Origin: Alphaproteobacteria bacterium
GTDB lineage: Bacteria > Pseudomonadota > Alphaproteobacteria > Acetobacterales > Acetobacteraceae
NCBI GenBank assembly: GCA_026400845.1
Contig: JAPLOH010000242.1
Location: forward strand, 8,073-64,723
DNA length: 56,651 nucleotides
Reading direction: 5' to 3'
The notes under the pieces were generated by a model that saw nothing but the letters and a program-made list of their open reading frames with translations, was not told the origin of the DNA and made no database searches. The position numbers were made by a program, and so were the translations under genes. Of the stretch, positions 21,186 through 31,600 are shown one piece after another (within the stretch, counting starts at the first letter, position 1; the number at the start of each line of letters is the position of its first letter).

Positions 21186-21314
21186 TCCGGCGCGCCCCGG
21201 CCTGATGCACCCCGGCCTGGGCGGCATCGCAAGCGGCCGGAGCGCGCGTCGAACCATCGAACTGGAACAGGTGCCCGTTCGCGCGGTCACCTTTTTCGCG
21301 TTCCACGCCGTGCG

Positions 21315-22688
21315 TCACACCGCGCCGGCGGGCTGCCAGAACACCGTGCGGTTCCGCCCATTGCGCTTGGCCTGATAGAGCGCCTGGTCGGCATCGTGCA
21401 GCAGGCGCTCGGGGGTGGTGGTCTCATCCTGCCCGCTGGCGACGCCGATGCTCACGGTGAGGCTGTGGCGCAGACCGGGCTCCGGGTAGAACTGCATTTC
21501 GGCTATCGCGACGCGCAGCCTCTCGGCAGCCAATTGCGCATCCTCCGGCGAGGTTCCCGGCATCACCACGGCGAATTCCTCGCCGCCGTAGCGAGCGATC
21601 GAGTCGAACACCCGAATGCGCCGGCGCAGCGCGTCGGCGATCGCGCGCAGCGCCTGATCCCCGATCGGGTGGCCCCAACGATCATTGATCGACTTGAAGT
21701 GATCGACGTCGATCATCATCACCGCAAGCCGCTGCGGATTGCCGGCCGTCAGCAGTCCGCGCAAATGCCGCATCAGATAGCGCTGGTTGTAGAATCCGGT
21801 GAGCGGATCGGTCAGCGCCATTTCACGCGCATGCCCGAGATCGGCGCGCAGCCGGTCCTGGTAGATCTTGCGGCGGATCTGGTTGCGCGCGCGGGCACGG
21901 AACTCGTTCTCGTCGATCGGGCGCAGCACCCAGTCATTGGCGCCGATGTCGAAGCCGCGCAGCATGCGGTCCTTCTGTTCGACGTCAGCCACCAGCAGCA
22001 ACGGCACGTTCTGCGTACGCTCGGACGCCCGCAGCCGCGCGGCGAGGCGCAGCGGGTCCTCGTTGGTCATCGACAGGCTGAGGACGATGAGATCGAATTC
22101 CATCACGCCGGCCAGTTGCAACGCCTCCGCCTCCGAGGCCGCGCGTGCCGCGAGAATCCCCTCCCGCGCCAGCGCATCCTGCATTCCGAGGGTACTGGGC
22201 TCGAAGTCATCAACCACCAGTGCCCGCGCTCCTGCCACCGAGGGCGGCGCGAGGGTCTCGCCACCAATGCCGAGCGCGCGCGCGGTCTCGCCGCGGATCC
22301 GCCACTCGTCGAGCAGCCGTTTCAGCCGCACCAGCGATTTCACCCGCGCCAGCAAGGTATCGTAGTCTACTGGCTTGGTGAGGAAATCATCCGCCCCCGC
22401 CTCCAGCCCCTGCAAGCGTTCCTCCGGCTCGCTGAGTGCGGTGATCATCACGACAGGGATGTGCAGCGTCCGCCCGTCCTCCTTGAGGTGGCGGCATGCC
22501 TCGAAGCCGTTCATCTCCGGCATCATCACGTCGAGCAGGATGAGGTCGGGTTGCCAGGTTTTGGCGAGTTCGATGGCGTCGGCGCCGGAATGCACCGACG
22601 TGACCTGATAGTATTCCGCGCCCAGCTTCGCCTCGAGCAGGCGCGTGTTGGCCGGGACATCGTCAACGACGAGAATGCGGGCGGTCAT
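21315..22688 (-). CDS. pleD: PleD-like response regulator: two REC domains plus GGDEF diguanylate cyclase (GGEEF active-site motif)
   Basis: MTARILVVDDVPANTRLLEAKLGAEYYQVTSVHSGADAIELAKTWQPDLILLDVMMPEMNGFEACRHLKED..., second REC 'ARALVVDDFEPS', 'DPLTGFYNQRYL...RYGGEEFAVVMPG'. Confidence 0.93.
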   Translation of the reverse strand: MTARILVVDDVPANTRLLEAKLGAEYYQVTSVHSGADAIELAKTWQPDLILLDVMMPEMNGFEACRHLKEDGRTLHIPVVMITALSEPEERLQGLEAGADDFLTKPVDYDTLLARVKSLVRLKRLLDEWRIRGETARALGIGGETLAPPSVAGARALVVDDFEPSTLGMQDALAREGILAARAASEAEALQLAGVMEFDLIVLSLSMTNEDPLRLAARLRASERTQNVPLLLVADVEQKDRMLRGFDIGANDWVLRPIDENEFRARARNQIRRKIYQDRLRADLGHAREMALTDPLTGFYNQRYLMRHLRGLLTAGNPQRLAVMMIDVDHFKSINDRWGHPIGDQALRAIADALRRRIRVFDSIARYGGEEFAVVMPGTSPEDAQLAAERLRVAIAEMQFYPEPGLRHSLTVSIGVASGQDETTTPERLLHDADQALYQAKRNGRNRTVFWQPAGAV

Positions 22689-22787
22689 TGGCCGCTGGAA
22701 ATCCTTATCTGCCGCCCGTGCGCCCCGCGGACCATCGGGAACGGCTGTCGATTTATCACATAAGCAGCATCACGGTTAAGAAAGCGC

Positions 22788-23972
22788 TCAGGCGTTGCCG
22801 GCGAGAAAGTCGATCGCCGCCATGATGCCGCCAGGCGCATGCGGAATGCCGGCGCTGCGCAGCCCAATCTCGATGCCGCCCAGGGTTCCGATCAGTTGGA
22901 GGTCGCCTAAATCGCCGAGATGGCCGATGCGGAACACCCGGTCCTTCAACTGCCCGAGCCCGTTGCCGAGCGACATGTTGGATTTGGCCAGGATGGCCGC
23001 CCGCAACCCGTCCGCGCTGTGCCCCTCCGGCACCCGCACGGCGGTGAGCGCCGAGGAGTAGTGGCGTGGTTCGGCGCACTGGATGTCGAGCCCCCACGCC
23101 CGCACGGCGCGCCGCGTCGCCTCGGCGTGGCGGTCATGCCGGGCGAATACGTTGGCGAGCCCTTCCTCCAGCAACATGGCGACCGCGGCATCGAGCCCGT
23201 AGAGCAGGTTGGTGCCGGGGGTGTAGGGGAAATACCCGGTCTCGTTGGCCGCGAGCATCGGCCGCCAGTCCCAGTAGGAGCGCGGCAGCCGCGCCCGCTC
23301 CGCCGCCGCCAGCGCCTTGGCGCTGATCGCGTTGAAGGAAAGGCCAGGTGGCAACATCAGCCCCTTCTGCGAGCCCGCTACCGTGACATCGACGCCCCAT
23401 TCGTCATGCCGATAATCGATGCTGGCGAGGGAGGAAATGGTATCGACCAGCAGCAGCGCCGGGTGCCGTGCGGCGTCGATCGCCGCGCGCACCTCGTCGA
23501 CGCGGCTGGTGCATCCGGTCGAGGTCTCGTTGTGCACCACGCAGACCGCCTTGATGCGATGCGCCGTGTCCTTGGCCAGCGCCGCGCCAATCGCCTCCAC
23601 ATCGGCACCGCGCCGCCAGTCGGTCTCGATCAACTCCGGCACCAGTGACAGCCGCTCCGCCATCTCCTTCCACAGCGCGGCGAACCAGCCGGTGCGGCAC
23701 ATCAGCACCGCATCGCCCGGCGAGAGCGTGTTGGTGAGTGCAGCCTCCCAGGCACCGGTACCGGAGGCCGGGTAGATCACCACCGGGCCGTTGGTCTGGA
23801 AAATCTTGCGGAGGTTGCCGAGAATACGCGCGCCGAGATGGCCGAAATCCGGCCCGCGATGATCCATCGTCGGGTTGTCCATCGCCCGCAGCACCCGATC
23901 CGGCACGTTGGTCGGCCCCGGGATCTGCAGAAAATGGCGGCCGGCAGTGTGGGTGGATTCATAGTAGGCCAT
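22788..23972 (-). CDS. sgaA: Serine--glyoxylate aminotransferase (class V aminotransferase)
   Basis: MAYYESTHTAGRHFLQIPGPTNVPDRVLRAMDNPTMDHRGPDFGHLG..., 'VDTISSLASIDYRHDEWGVDVTVAGSQKGLMLPPGLSFNAIS' PLP-Lys context. Confidence 0.93.
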   Translation of the reverse strand: MAYYESTHTAGRHFLQIPGPTNVPDRVLRAMDNPTMDHRGPDFGHLGARILGNLRKIFQTNGPVVIYPASGTGAWEAALTNTLSPGDAVLMCRTGWFAALWKEMAERLSLVPELIETDWRRGADVEAIGAALAKDTAHRIKAVCVVHNETSTGCTSRVDEVRAAIDAARHPALLLVDTISSLASIDYRHDEWGVDVTVAGSQKGLMLPPGLSFNAISAKALAAAERARLPRSYWDWRPMLAANETGYFPYTPGTNLLYGLDAAVAMLLEEGLANVFARHDRHAEATRRAVRAWGLDIQCAEPRHYSSALTAVRVPEGHSADGLRAAILAKSNMSLGNGLGQLKDRVFRIGHLGDLGDLQLIGTLGGIEIGLRSAGIPHAPGGIMAAIDFLAGNA

Positions 23973-24085
23973 ACGGGGCTCCTGTTCGGTCCGCAGAATG
24001 CGATGGATCGGCCAGGCTTGCCAAATCCGCCCCGCATTGCACTCCGCCCCATCCCGGCTAAAGGATGCATTACGGAGGACACGTC

Positions 24086-26920
24086 ATGAACGCGATCATC
24101 GGCGACAGCGCATTGGCGTCTCGACTTCGGCGGGAGATCGCCGGCGAGGTGCTGTTCTCGGCGGCGGATCGCGGCCGCTACGCCACCGATGCCTCGATCT
24201 ATCAGATGGAGCCGATCGGGGTGATCGTGCCCAAGCGGATGGAGGACGTGATGGCGGCGCTGTCCATCGCGCGGGAGGCCGGCATCCCCGTGCTGCCCCG
24301 CGGTGGTGGCACCAGCCAGTGCGGCCAGACCGTCAACCGCGCGCTGGTGATCGATTGCTCGAAGCACCTCAACCGGGTGCTCGCCGTCGAGGGCGATCGC
24401 GCCTGGGTGGAGCCTGGCATCGTGCTCGCGCAGTTCAACGCGGCGATCAAGGGCACCGGCAATTTCTTCGCCGTTGATCCCTCCACCAATGCCCGCTGCA
24501 CCGTCGGCGGCATGGCCGGCAACAACTCCTGCGGCTCAAAATCCATCCGCTACGGGCTGATGGCGGATAATGTGAGCGCCATCGACGCCATCCTGGCCGA
24601 CGGCTCGCGCCACCGCTTCGGCACCCCCGACGCCAACCAGGGCGACGCGCGCTTCGTCGATCTGGTGTCCCGCATGCGCGCGCTCGGCCTGTCGGAAGCC
24701 GATGAGATCGCCGCCAAATTTCCCAAGCAGCTCCGCCGCGTCGGTGGCTACAACATCGACACGCTGACGCCCGCTGCCCGTGCTGCCGGGCGCGACAATC
24801 TCGCCCGGCTGCTGGTGGGCTCCGAGGGGACGCTCGCCTTCTCGGCGGCGCTGGAGCTGATGCTGCACCCGATCAAGCCGCGGAAGGTGCTGGGCATCTG
24901 CCAATTCCCGACCTTCCGCGCCGCCATGGCCGCGTCCCAGCATCTGGTGACGCTGGACCCCGAGGCCGTCGAGTTGGTGGACCGCACCATGATCGACCTC
25001 GGCCGCGCCATCCCGATCTATCGGCCGACCATCGACCGCATGTTGATCGGTGAGCCCGACAGCATCCTCATCGTCGAATTCCATGGCCATGAGGACGCGC
25101 CGTTGCTGGCGAAACTGGCCGAGCTGGACGAGATGATGGCTGATCTCGGCTTCCCCGGCGCCGTGGTGCGCGCGCCCGACGCCGCCTTCCAGGCCGATAT
25201 CGCCGAGGTGCGCGAGGCCGGGCTCAACATCATGATGTCCATGAAGGGCGACGGGAAGCCGGTTTCCTTCATCGAGGATTGCGCGGTCGATCTGCCCGAT
25301 CTCGCCGATTACACCGAGCGCCTCAACGAGGTTTTCGCCCGCCATGACAGCAAGGGCACCTGGTATGCCCATGCCTCGGTCGGCTGCCTGCATGTCCGGC
25401 CCGTGTTGAATATGAAGGATGGGGCGGATGTCTCGCGGATGCGGGCCATCGCCGAGGAGTGCCTGGCGCTGGTGCGCGAATACAAGGGCAGCCATTCCGG
25501 CGAGCACGGCGACGGTATCGTGCGCTCCGAGTTCAACGAGACGATGTTCGGCGCCCGCATCGCCCGCGCCTTCGAGACGGTGAAGGACGCGTTCGACCCG
25601 TCGGGCCTGCTCAACCCCGGCCGCGTCGTCCGCCCGCCACGGATGGATGACCGGTCGCTGTTTCGCTATGCCCCCGGCTACGCCGCCGCCCCCGGCTTCA
25701 CCCCCCAACTCGATTGGTCGAACTATCCCGGCCCGCTCGGCGGCATGCTCGGGGCGGTGGAGATGTGCAACAACAACGGCACCTGCCGGAAAATCGACGC
25801 CTCCGTCATGTGCCCCTCCTTCCGCGCCACGCGCGACGAACGGGACGTGACGCGCGGCCGCGCCAACATCCTGCGCTTGGCGCTGACCGGCCAACTCGGC
25901 CCGGACGCGATGGCCGGCGAGGCGGTGGCGGATGCGCTGTCCCTCTGCGTGTCCTGCAAGGGCTGCCGGCGGGAATGCCCGACCGGCGTGGACATGGCCA
26001 AATTCAAGATCGAAGCCACCGCCGCCCGCGCGGCCCGCCATGGAGTGAAGCTGCGCGAGCGGCTGATCGCCGGCCTGCCCCGCCTCGCCCCTCTGGCCGC
26101 GCGCCTGCCGGCGCTGGCCAACCTCCGCAACCGCTCGAAAACCCTGCGCCGCCTCGGCGAGCGGATCGCCCTCAGCGCGCCGCCGAACCCCTTCCGCGAC
26201 GGCGAGGCTGACGGTGCCACCGGCGACGTTATCCTGTTCGCTGACACCTTCAACCGCGCATTCGAGCCGGAGAATCTCCGTGCCGCGCTAAAAGTGCTGC
26301 ACGCCGCCGGCAAGCGCGTGGCGATCCCCGCCACCGGTCGCCCGCTGTGCTGCGGCCGCACCTACCTTGCCGCCGGGATGATCGATCGCGCGCGGGAGGA
26401 GGCGAGGCGCACCCTCGCGGCCCTCGCCGGCGACGCGCCAGTGATCGGGTTGGAGCCCTCCTGCCTGTTCACCCTGAAGGACGAGCTCCCTGCCCTGCTC
26501 CCCGGCCCCGAAGCCGAGGCGCTGGCCAAGCGCGTGATGCTGCTCGGCGAATATTTGGCGCGCGAGAAGCCGGCGATCGTCTTCAACCCGATGGCCGCCA
26601 CCGCCCATGTCCACGGCCATTGCCACCAGAAGAGTTTTGGCGCGTTTCCCTCCGCGGTGGCGGCGCTGAAGCAGATTCCGGGGCTGACGGTGAAGCCCAT
26701 CGCCTCCTCCTGCTGCGGCATGGCCGGCAGTTTCGGTTACCAGTCCGAAACCCAGGAGGTCTCCCGCGCCATGGCCGAGGCCAACCTCCTCCCCGCCATT
26801 CGCGCCGCCGCCCCCGAGGACCTCATCATCGCCGACGGCACCTCCTGCCGCCACCAGATCAAGGACCTTGGCGGACGCAAGGCGGTGCATTCCGTGATCG
26901 TGCTGGAGCGCGCGCTATGA
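24086..26920 (+). CDS. FAD-linked oxidase / 4Fe-4S ferredoxin fusion (GlcD+GlpC/GlcF-like; D-2-hydroxyacid dehydrogenase type)
   Basis: 'VLPRGGGTSQCGQTVNRALVIDCSKHLNRVL', 'CTVGGMAGNNSCGSKSIRYG', 'SGEHGDGIVRSEFNE', then 'CVSCKGCRRECPTGVDMAKFK' and CCG-domain 'ASSCCGMAGSFGYQ'. Confidence 0.93.
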   Translation: MNAIIGDSALASRLRREIAGEVLFSAADRGRYATDASIYQMEPIGVIVPKRMEDVMAALSIAREAGIPVLPRGGGTSQCGQTVNRALVIDCSKHLNRVLAVEGDRAWVEPGIVLAQFNAAIKGTGNFFAVDPSTNARCTVGGMAGNNSCGSKSIRYGLMADNVSAIDAILADGSRHRFGTPDANQGDARFVDLVSRMRALGLSEADEIAAKFPKQLRRVGGYNIDTLTPAARAAGRDNLARLLVGSEGTLAFSAALELMLHPIKPRKVLGICQFPTFRAAMAASQHLVTLDPEAVELVDRTMIDLGRAIPIYRPTIDRMLIGEPDSILIVEFHGHEDAPLLAKLAELDEMMADLGFPGAVVRAPDAAFQADIAEVREAGLNIMMSMKGDGKPVSFIEDCAVDLPDLADYTERLNEVFARHDSKGTWYAHASVGCLHVRPVLNMKDGADVSRMRAIAEECLALVREYKGSHSGEHGDGIVRSEFNETMFGARIARAFETVKDAFDPSGLLNPGRVVRPPRMDDRSLFRYAPGYAAAPGFTPQLDWSNYPGPLGGMLGAVEMCNNNGTCRKIDASVMCPSFRATRDERDVTRGRANILRLALTGQLGPDAMAGEAVADALSLCVSCKGCRRECPTGVDMAKFKIEATAARAARHGVKLRERLIAGLPRLAPLAARLPALANLRNRSKTLRRLGERIALSAPPNPFRDGEADGATGDVILFADTFNRAFEPENLRAALKVLHAAGKRVAIPATGRPLCCGRTYLAAGMIDRAREEARRTLAALAGDAPVIGLEPSCLFTLKDELPALLPGPEAEALAKRVMLLGEYLAREKPAIVFNPMAATAHVHGHCHQKSFGAFPSAVAALKQIPGLTVKPIASSCCGMAGSFGYQSETQEVSRAMAEANLLPAIRAAAPEDLIIADGTSCRHQIKDLGGRKAVHSVIVLERAL

Positions 26921-27474
26921 AACCCGAAACCGTCCTCACATTCTGGTTCCAAGGCGAGCGCGATACGTTTCGCAGCGATCCCTGGTTCCGCAAGTCCGAC
27001 GCCTTCGACGCCGATATCCGCGCCCGCTTCGCCGAGGCGGTCGCCGCCGCGCGGGAGGGCGACTTCGCCGATTGGACCGCGACGCCCCAGGGCACGCTGG
27101 CGCTGCTGATCCTGCTCGACCAGTTCCCTCGCAACCTCTATCGCGGCTCCCCCTTGGCCTTCGCCTCCGACGCCCGCGCCCGCGCTGTTGCCCGCGCCGC
27201 CCTCCCCACCGCCCGCCACCTGACGCAGGTTGAGTGCGCCTTTCTGTTTCTCCCGTTCGAGCACTCCGAATCCCTCTACGACCAGGACGTCTCGGTCGCC
27301 CTCTTCGCCACCATCGCCGATCATCCGGAGATGCCCACCGTGCTCGACTACGCCGAGCGCCACCGCGCGGTGATCCGCCGCTTCGGCCGCTTCCCCCACC
27401 GCAATGCCGCGCTCGGCCGCGCCAGCACGGCCGACGAGGCCGCCTACCTCGCCGAACCAGGCAGCGGATTCTGA
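26917..27474 (+). CDS. DUF924 family protein
   Basis: MKPETVLTFWFQGERDTFRSDPWFRKSDAFDADIRARF..., 'LALLILLDQFPRNLYRGSPLAFASDARARAVAR', 'FLFLPFEHSESLYDQ'. ATG overlaps the upstream stop (ATGA); the ORF-track start at 26347 is out of frame with real coding upstream. Confidence 0.93.
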   Translation: MKPETVLTFWFQGERDTFRSDPWFRKSDAFDADIRARFAEAVAAAREGDFADWTATPQGTLALLILLDQFPRNLYRGSPLAFASDARARAVARAALPTARHLTQVECAFLFLPFEHSESLYDQDVSVALFATIADHPEMPTVLDYAERHRAVIRRFGRFPHRNAALGRASTADEAAYLAEPGSGF

Positions 27475-27486
27475 CGGAGACCGAAC

Positions 27487-28509
27487 ATGGACTGTTCCTT
27501 CATGGCGCACCGCCGCATCGTCCGCCTCAACAGCCGCCTGTTCCCCGCCGGCCCCTATGAGCGGGCACAGTGGGCGCGCTTCGGCATGACGCCAATCGAG
27601 GTTGAGGCCAATACGCCGGCCGAAATCATCCCACATGTCGCCGAGGCGGAGGCTGTGTTCGTCGTCTCCACCTCGCTGCCCGCGGAAGTGATCGACGCGA
27701 TGGCGCAATGCCGGGTCATCTCCCGCCTCGGCCTCGGCACCGACAAGATCGCGGTGGCGCATGCGAAATCGCGCGGCATCGTCGTCACCAACGTGCCGTA
27801 TTTCTGCATCGAGGAGCAGGCCGACCACACCATGGCCATGCTGCTCGGGCTCGCCCGAAAAATCCCGCAGACCCAGGCCGACATGAAACTCGGCGCCTAC
27901 CGCCACGCGCAGGACATCGTGCGCTCCAACCGGCGCCTCACCGGGCGCGTGCTGGGCCTCGTCGGGTTCGGCAATTCCGCCAAGCTCACCGCGCGGCGCG
28001 CCCAGGGCTTCGGCCTCAAGGTGATCGCCACCCGCCGCCGCATGACCGCCGAGAACCCCGCCGACTGGGGCGTCGAACTCACCGACCTCGATACGCTGTT
28101 GCGCACGTCCGACTACGTCTCGCTGCACCTGCCGCTGACGCCCGAGACCTATCATCTGATCGACGAAGCCACGCTGGCCAAGATGAAGCCCGACGCCTTC
28201 CTCATCAACACCTCGCGCGGCGCCCTGGTGGACGAGGACGCGCTCTACGCGGCGCTGGTCGAGAACCGCCTGGCCGGCGCCGGGATCGACACTTTCGAGC
28301 AGATCGACGTTTTCGCCGAGGAGAGCGTCCCCTCCCTGGAATTGCTGACGCTGCCCAACGTCATCGCCGGGCAGGATGTCGCACGCGGCGGCGTCGAGAA
28401 CCTCGCGACCATCCTGGCCGGCCATTGGCCGATCGGCGAGAACATCGTCAACACCGGGGTGGTGCCGCGCGCGCCGCTGGCTGACTACGATCCAGGCCTG
28501 CTGGGGTAG
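27487..28509 (+). CDS. D-isomer specific 2-hydroxyacid dehydrogenase (NAD-dependent, C-terminal-binding-protein-like)
   Basis: '[49 protein letters not shown]', '[28 protein letters not shown]', '[34 protein letters not shown]'. Confidence 0.92.
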   Translation: MDCSFMAHRRIVRLNSRLFPAGPYERAQWARFGMTPIEVEANTPAEIIPHVAEAEAVFVVSTSLPAEVIDAMAQCRVISRLGLGTDKIAVAHAKSRGIVVTNVPYFCIEEQADHTMAMLLGLARKIPQTQADMKLGAYRHAQDIVRSNRRLTGRVLGLVGFGNSAKLTARRAQGFGLKVIATRRRMTAENPADWGVELTDLDTLLRTSDYVSLHLPLTPETYHLIDEATLAKMKPDAFLINTSRGALVDEDALYAALVENRLAGAGIDTFEQIDVFAEESVPSLELLTLPNVIAGQDVARGGVENLATILAGHWPIGENIVNTGVVPRAPLADYDPGLLG

Positions 28510-28534
28510 TCCTTCGGCGGGCGCAGTCGCGGGA

Positions 28535-28564
28535 GCGGGCACGCAGCGATTGCGTGCTGCCCGC
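28535..28564 (+). terminator. GC-rich hairpin downstream of the hydroxyacid dehydrogenase gene; possible transcription terminator
   Basis: GCGGGCACGCA-gcgat-TGCGTGCTGCCCGC: near-perfect inverted repeat with a small bulge, 26 bp after the stop codon. There is no U-tract directly after it. Confidence 0.35.
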
Positions 28565-28582
28565 GTGAGCCGATTGGTGCGA

Positions 28583-28612
28583 TTGACATCGCAACTGAAT
28601 CGACGATACTTT
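28583..28612 (+). promoter_or_regulatory. Putative sigma70-type promoter for the RTX gene
   Basis: TTGACA (28583-28588), 18-bp spacer, TACTTT (28607-28612) in a locally AT-rich stretch, about 75 bp upstream of the ATG at 28687. Confidence 0.45.
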
Positions 28613-28686
28613 TTTAGAAGTTACAATAAAAATGAGGCGTGCGTCCGCTGGTTCAAACCTTGCGACGCAGCAGCGGGGAACTTGTG

Positions 28687-31600
28687 ATGGTGTGGAAAGT
28701 TGTCGCCCCTCTCGGGGGCACTGTTACCAACGCGACGGACATGATCACCCCCGTCTACATAGGCGGCGCCGAAACCTTCTATGACACCGATATCCTGCTC
28801 GCTACGGGCAGCGGCACGTTCCTGACCAATACCGCCGTCATCAGCAATGCCGCCGGCCCCGAGTTCCAACCAACTGGCTTCGGTGTCGCCTCCTATTCCG
28901 GCAGCACCGGCAATCGCCTCCTCAACACCGGCGACATTTCCGGCGTGCGCGCCGCCGTCCGCAACGTCTCGACCGTCGACAACGCCGGCACCCTGAGCGG
29001 CACTGTGATCGGCGCAGTTTACGGCGCCAATCTCGTGCGCAACGGCTACGGTGACACCACCCTCGCCCGCATCAATGGCAACGTCACCGCCACCGCCTCG
29101 ATCACCAACCTCGGCACCATCCTCGGCAGCGCCGTCGTGCCTATCTCCGGCAGCGGCATCACCAACGGCTCGCCGACCTCTCATGCCGCCCTGATCCGCG
29201 GTGCCGCGACCGCGCAAGCCGCCGTCAGTACCGGCGGCGTCGTGCTCAACTATGGCACCATAGAAGGCACGAACACTGCCTTTGGCGGGGCCTATCCCGC
29301 CGTCACGGGGAATTACGGAACCAATGTCACCAACAGCACCACCGGCATCATCCGGGGTGCCAGCGGTGTCTTCCTCTTCAGCGGCGCCGCGACTCCGTTC
29401 ACTCTCGCCAATGACGGCACGATTTTCGGTACCATCTCCTCCGGGGTCCGCCCAGGCGGCTTTGGCGTGTTTCCAGCCAGCAATGGGGGCATCGTCAACG
29501 GCCCAACGAGCACTGCCGCGCTCATCGCCGGTGCGAAGTATGGCATTCTGGTGCAGACCAGCGACATGACGATCGACAATCGCGCGACGATCGCCGGCAC
29601 CGGCACGTCGGGCGCCGGCATCGCCGACAACACCCGCTCCTTCGTCACCAACGCCGCGACCGGCACCATCACCGGCACCCGCTACGGTCTCCTGCACCCC
29701 ATCAACGCTGCCGGCACCCTCGCCAACGACGGTCTCGTGTCGGCCACCGGCTCGCTCGGCATCGGGGTGAGCGTCTTCCTCAACGGCGGCTCCGCCATCG
29801 AGACCATCACCAACGCCGGCACCATCATCGCCACCGGCGGGGCCGCCGCCTATGGTGCGCGCATCGCCGGGAGCCTCGGCAACAGCGGCCTGATCGAGGG
29901 CATGGCCAACGGCGTCCATAGCCAAGGCGCCACCATCACCAACAGCGGGACAATCCGGGGTGACGCCAGCGACAGCTATGGCCTCGTTATCAACAGCTTC
30001 GCGACCGTCCACAACCTCGCAGGCGGCACCATCGAGGGTGGCGCCGCCGGCATTCGCCTCAACCCCGATGGCGCCCCGGTGTCCATCGACAATGCCGGCC
30101 TGATCACCGGCGCCGTCGGAGTCTCCGCCGGCGGCAAGCTGACCCTCGTCAACGGCGGCACCATCGCCGGCACAGGCGGTACAGCCATTGCCGCTGGTGG
30201 TGACCTGTTTCTCTCCCTGCTGCCTGGCTACGGTTTCGTGGGCAATGTCGTCGCCAACCCCGCGGGCGTTCTCCAGGGGCAACTCCATTTAGCCTCCGCC
30301 GCCTCGACCGGCACCATCACCGGTCTCGGCACGGCGTTCCAGAACTTCAAGGTTCTCGGTGTCGACGTCGGCGCCACCTGGGCCGTGGTTGGCGACAATA
30401 CCCTGCCCAGCGCCACCTCCCATGTCTATGGCACACTGCAACTCGCCGGCAACCTCACCGGGCAATCCATTTCACCATATGGAATCATCATCGAAGCGGG
30501 AGGGACGATCAGCGGGCATGGTACCCTCGGCAGTTTCATCTACCCCGCCGGTCTGCTCGAGGCCGCGGGGGGAACGCTCGTGCTCGCCGGTCGCGTGGCG
30601 GCCCATACCGCCATCCGCATCGCGCCCGGCGCCACCGCCGAGGCCACAGCCATCTTCGCCGGATTCTACCAGCACGACGCCTTCGCCTTTGGCGGCCCCA
30701 ACGCCACCTTGATCGTCGACACCCCGACCAATTTCTCCAACAAACTCACCCACCTCGCTCAGTCCGACCGGGTTGACCTCGTCGGGATCGACGTTACCTC
30801 GGCTGAATTCATCGGCTCGAACCTGGTCGTTCACCATACCGGCGGGGCGGACCTCTCCTTCCCCGTCGCCTCCGTTGACTTGATCAACCCCGTGATTCTC
30901 CCGGCGACGGACGGCGCGGGTGGAAGCATCCTGACTTTTGCCGGTGACACGGCATGGACCGTTGACGCGCCCGGCGTTACGATCGACGAGCAATCCGGCT
31001 GGGGCCGCGACACCATCAGCGCGTCGATCGACTACGTCCTCCCCGCCAATGTGGAGGACCTCACCCTCGCCGGGGGAGCCTTGCACGGCGATGGGAACGC
31101 GCTTGCCAACCTCATCACCGGCAACGCACTCGACAACATCCTCGCTGGGCTGGGCGGCAACGACACGCTGATCGGCGGCGCCGGGAATGATCGGCTCGAT
31201 GGCGGCACCGGCGCCGACGCCATGAGCGGCGGCACAGGCAACGACACCTACGTCGTCGACAACCTCACTGACGGCATCAGCGAGGCGGCGGGCGAGGGCA
31301 CGGATACCGTCCAGTCCAGTGTGGATTGGACGCTCGGCGCGAATATCGAAGTGCTGGTACTGGTCGGCACAGCCATCAATGGCACCGGCAACGAACTCGC
31401 CAACACGATCACCGGCAACGACGGCGGCGATACACTCAATGGCGGCAAGGGCAACGACAACCTGACCGGGGGCGCTGGTAACGACACCCTTACCGGCGGC
31501 GCCGGCAAAGATACCATGGTCGGCGGTGTTGGCGACGACAGCTACAACATCGACAACATCGGCGATGCGGTGAGCGAACTCGCCAACCAGGGCATCGACA

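Noticed and set aside
28645-28680. tRNA-like T-arm string GGTTCAAACC upstream of the RTX gene
   Set aside because: No matching acceptor, D-arm or anticodon stem could be folded around it.
28621-30288. 555-aa minus-strand ORF across the RTX gene
   Set aside because: Antisense to clear RTX/solenoid coding; Gly/Asp/Ala-rich artefact translation.
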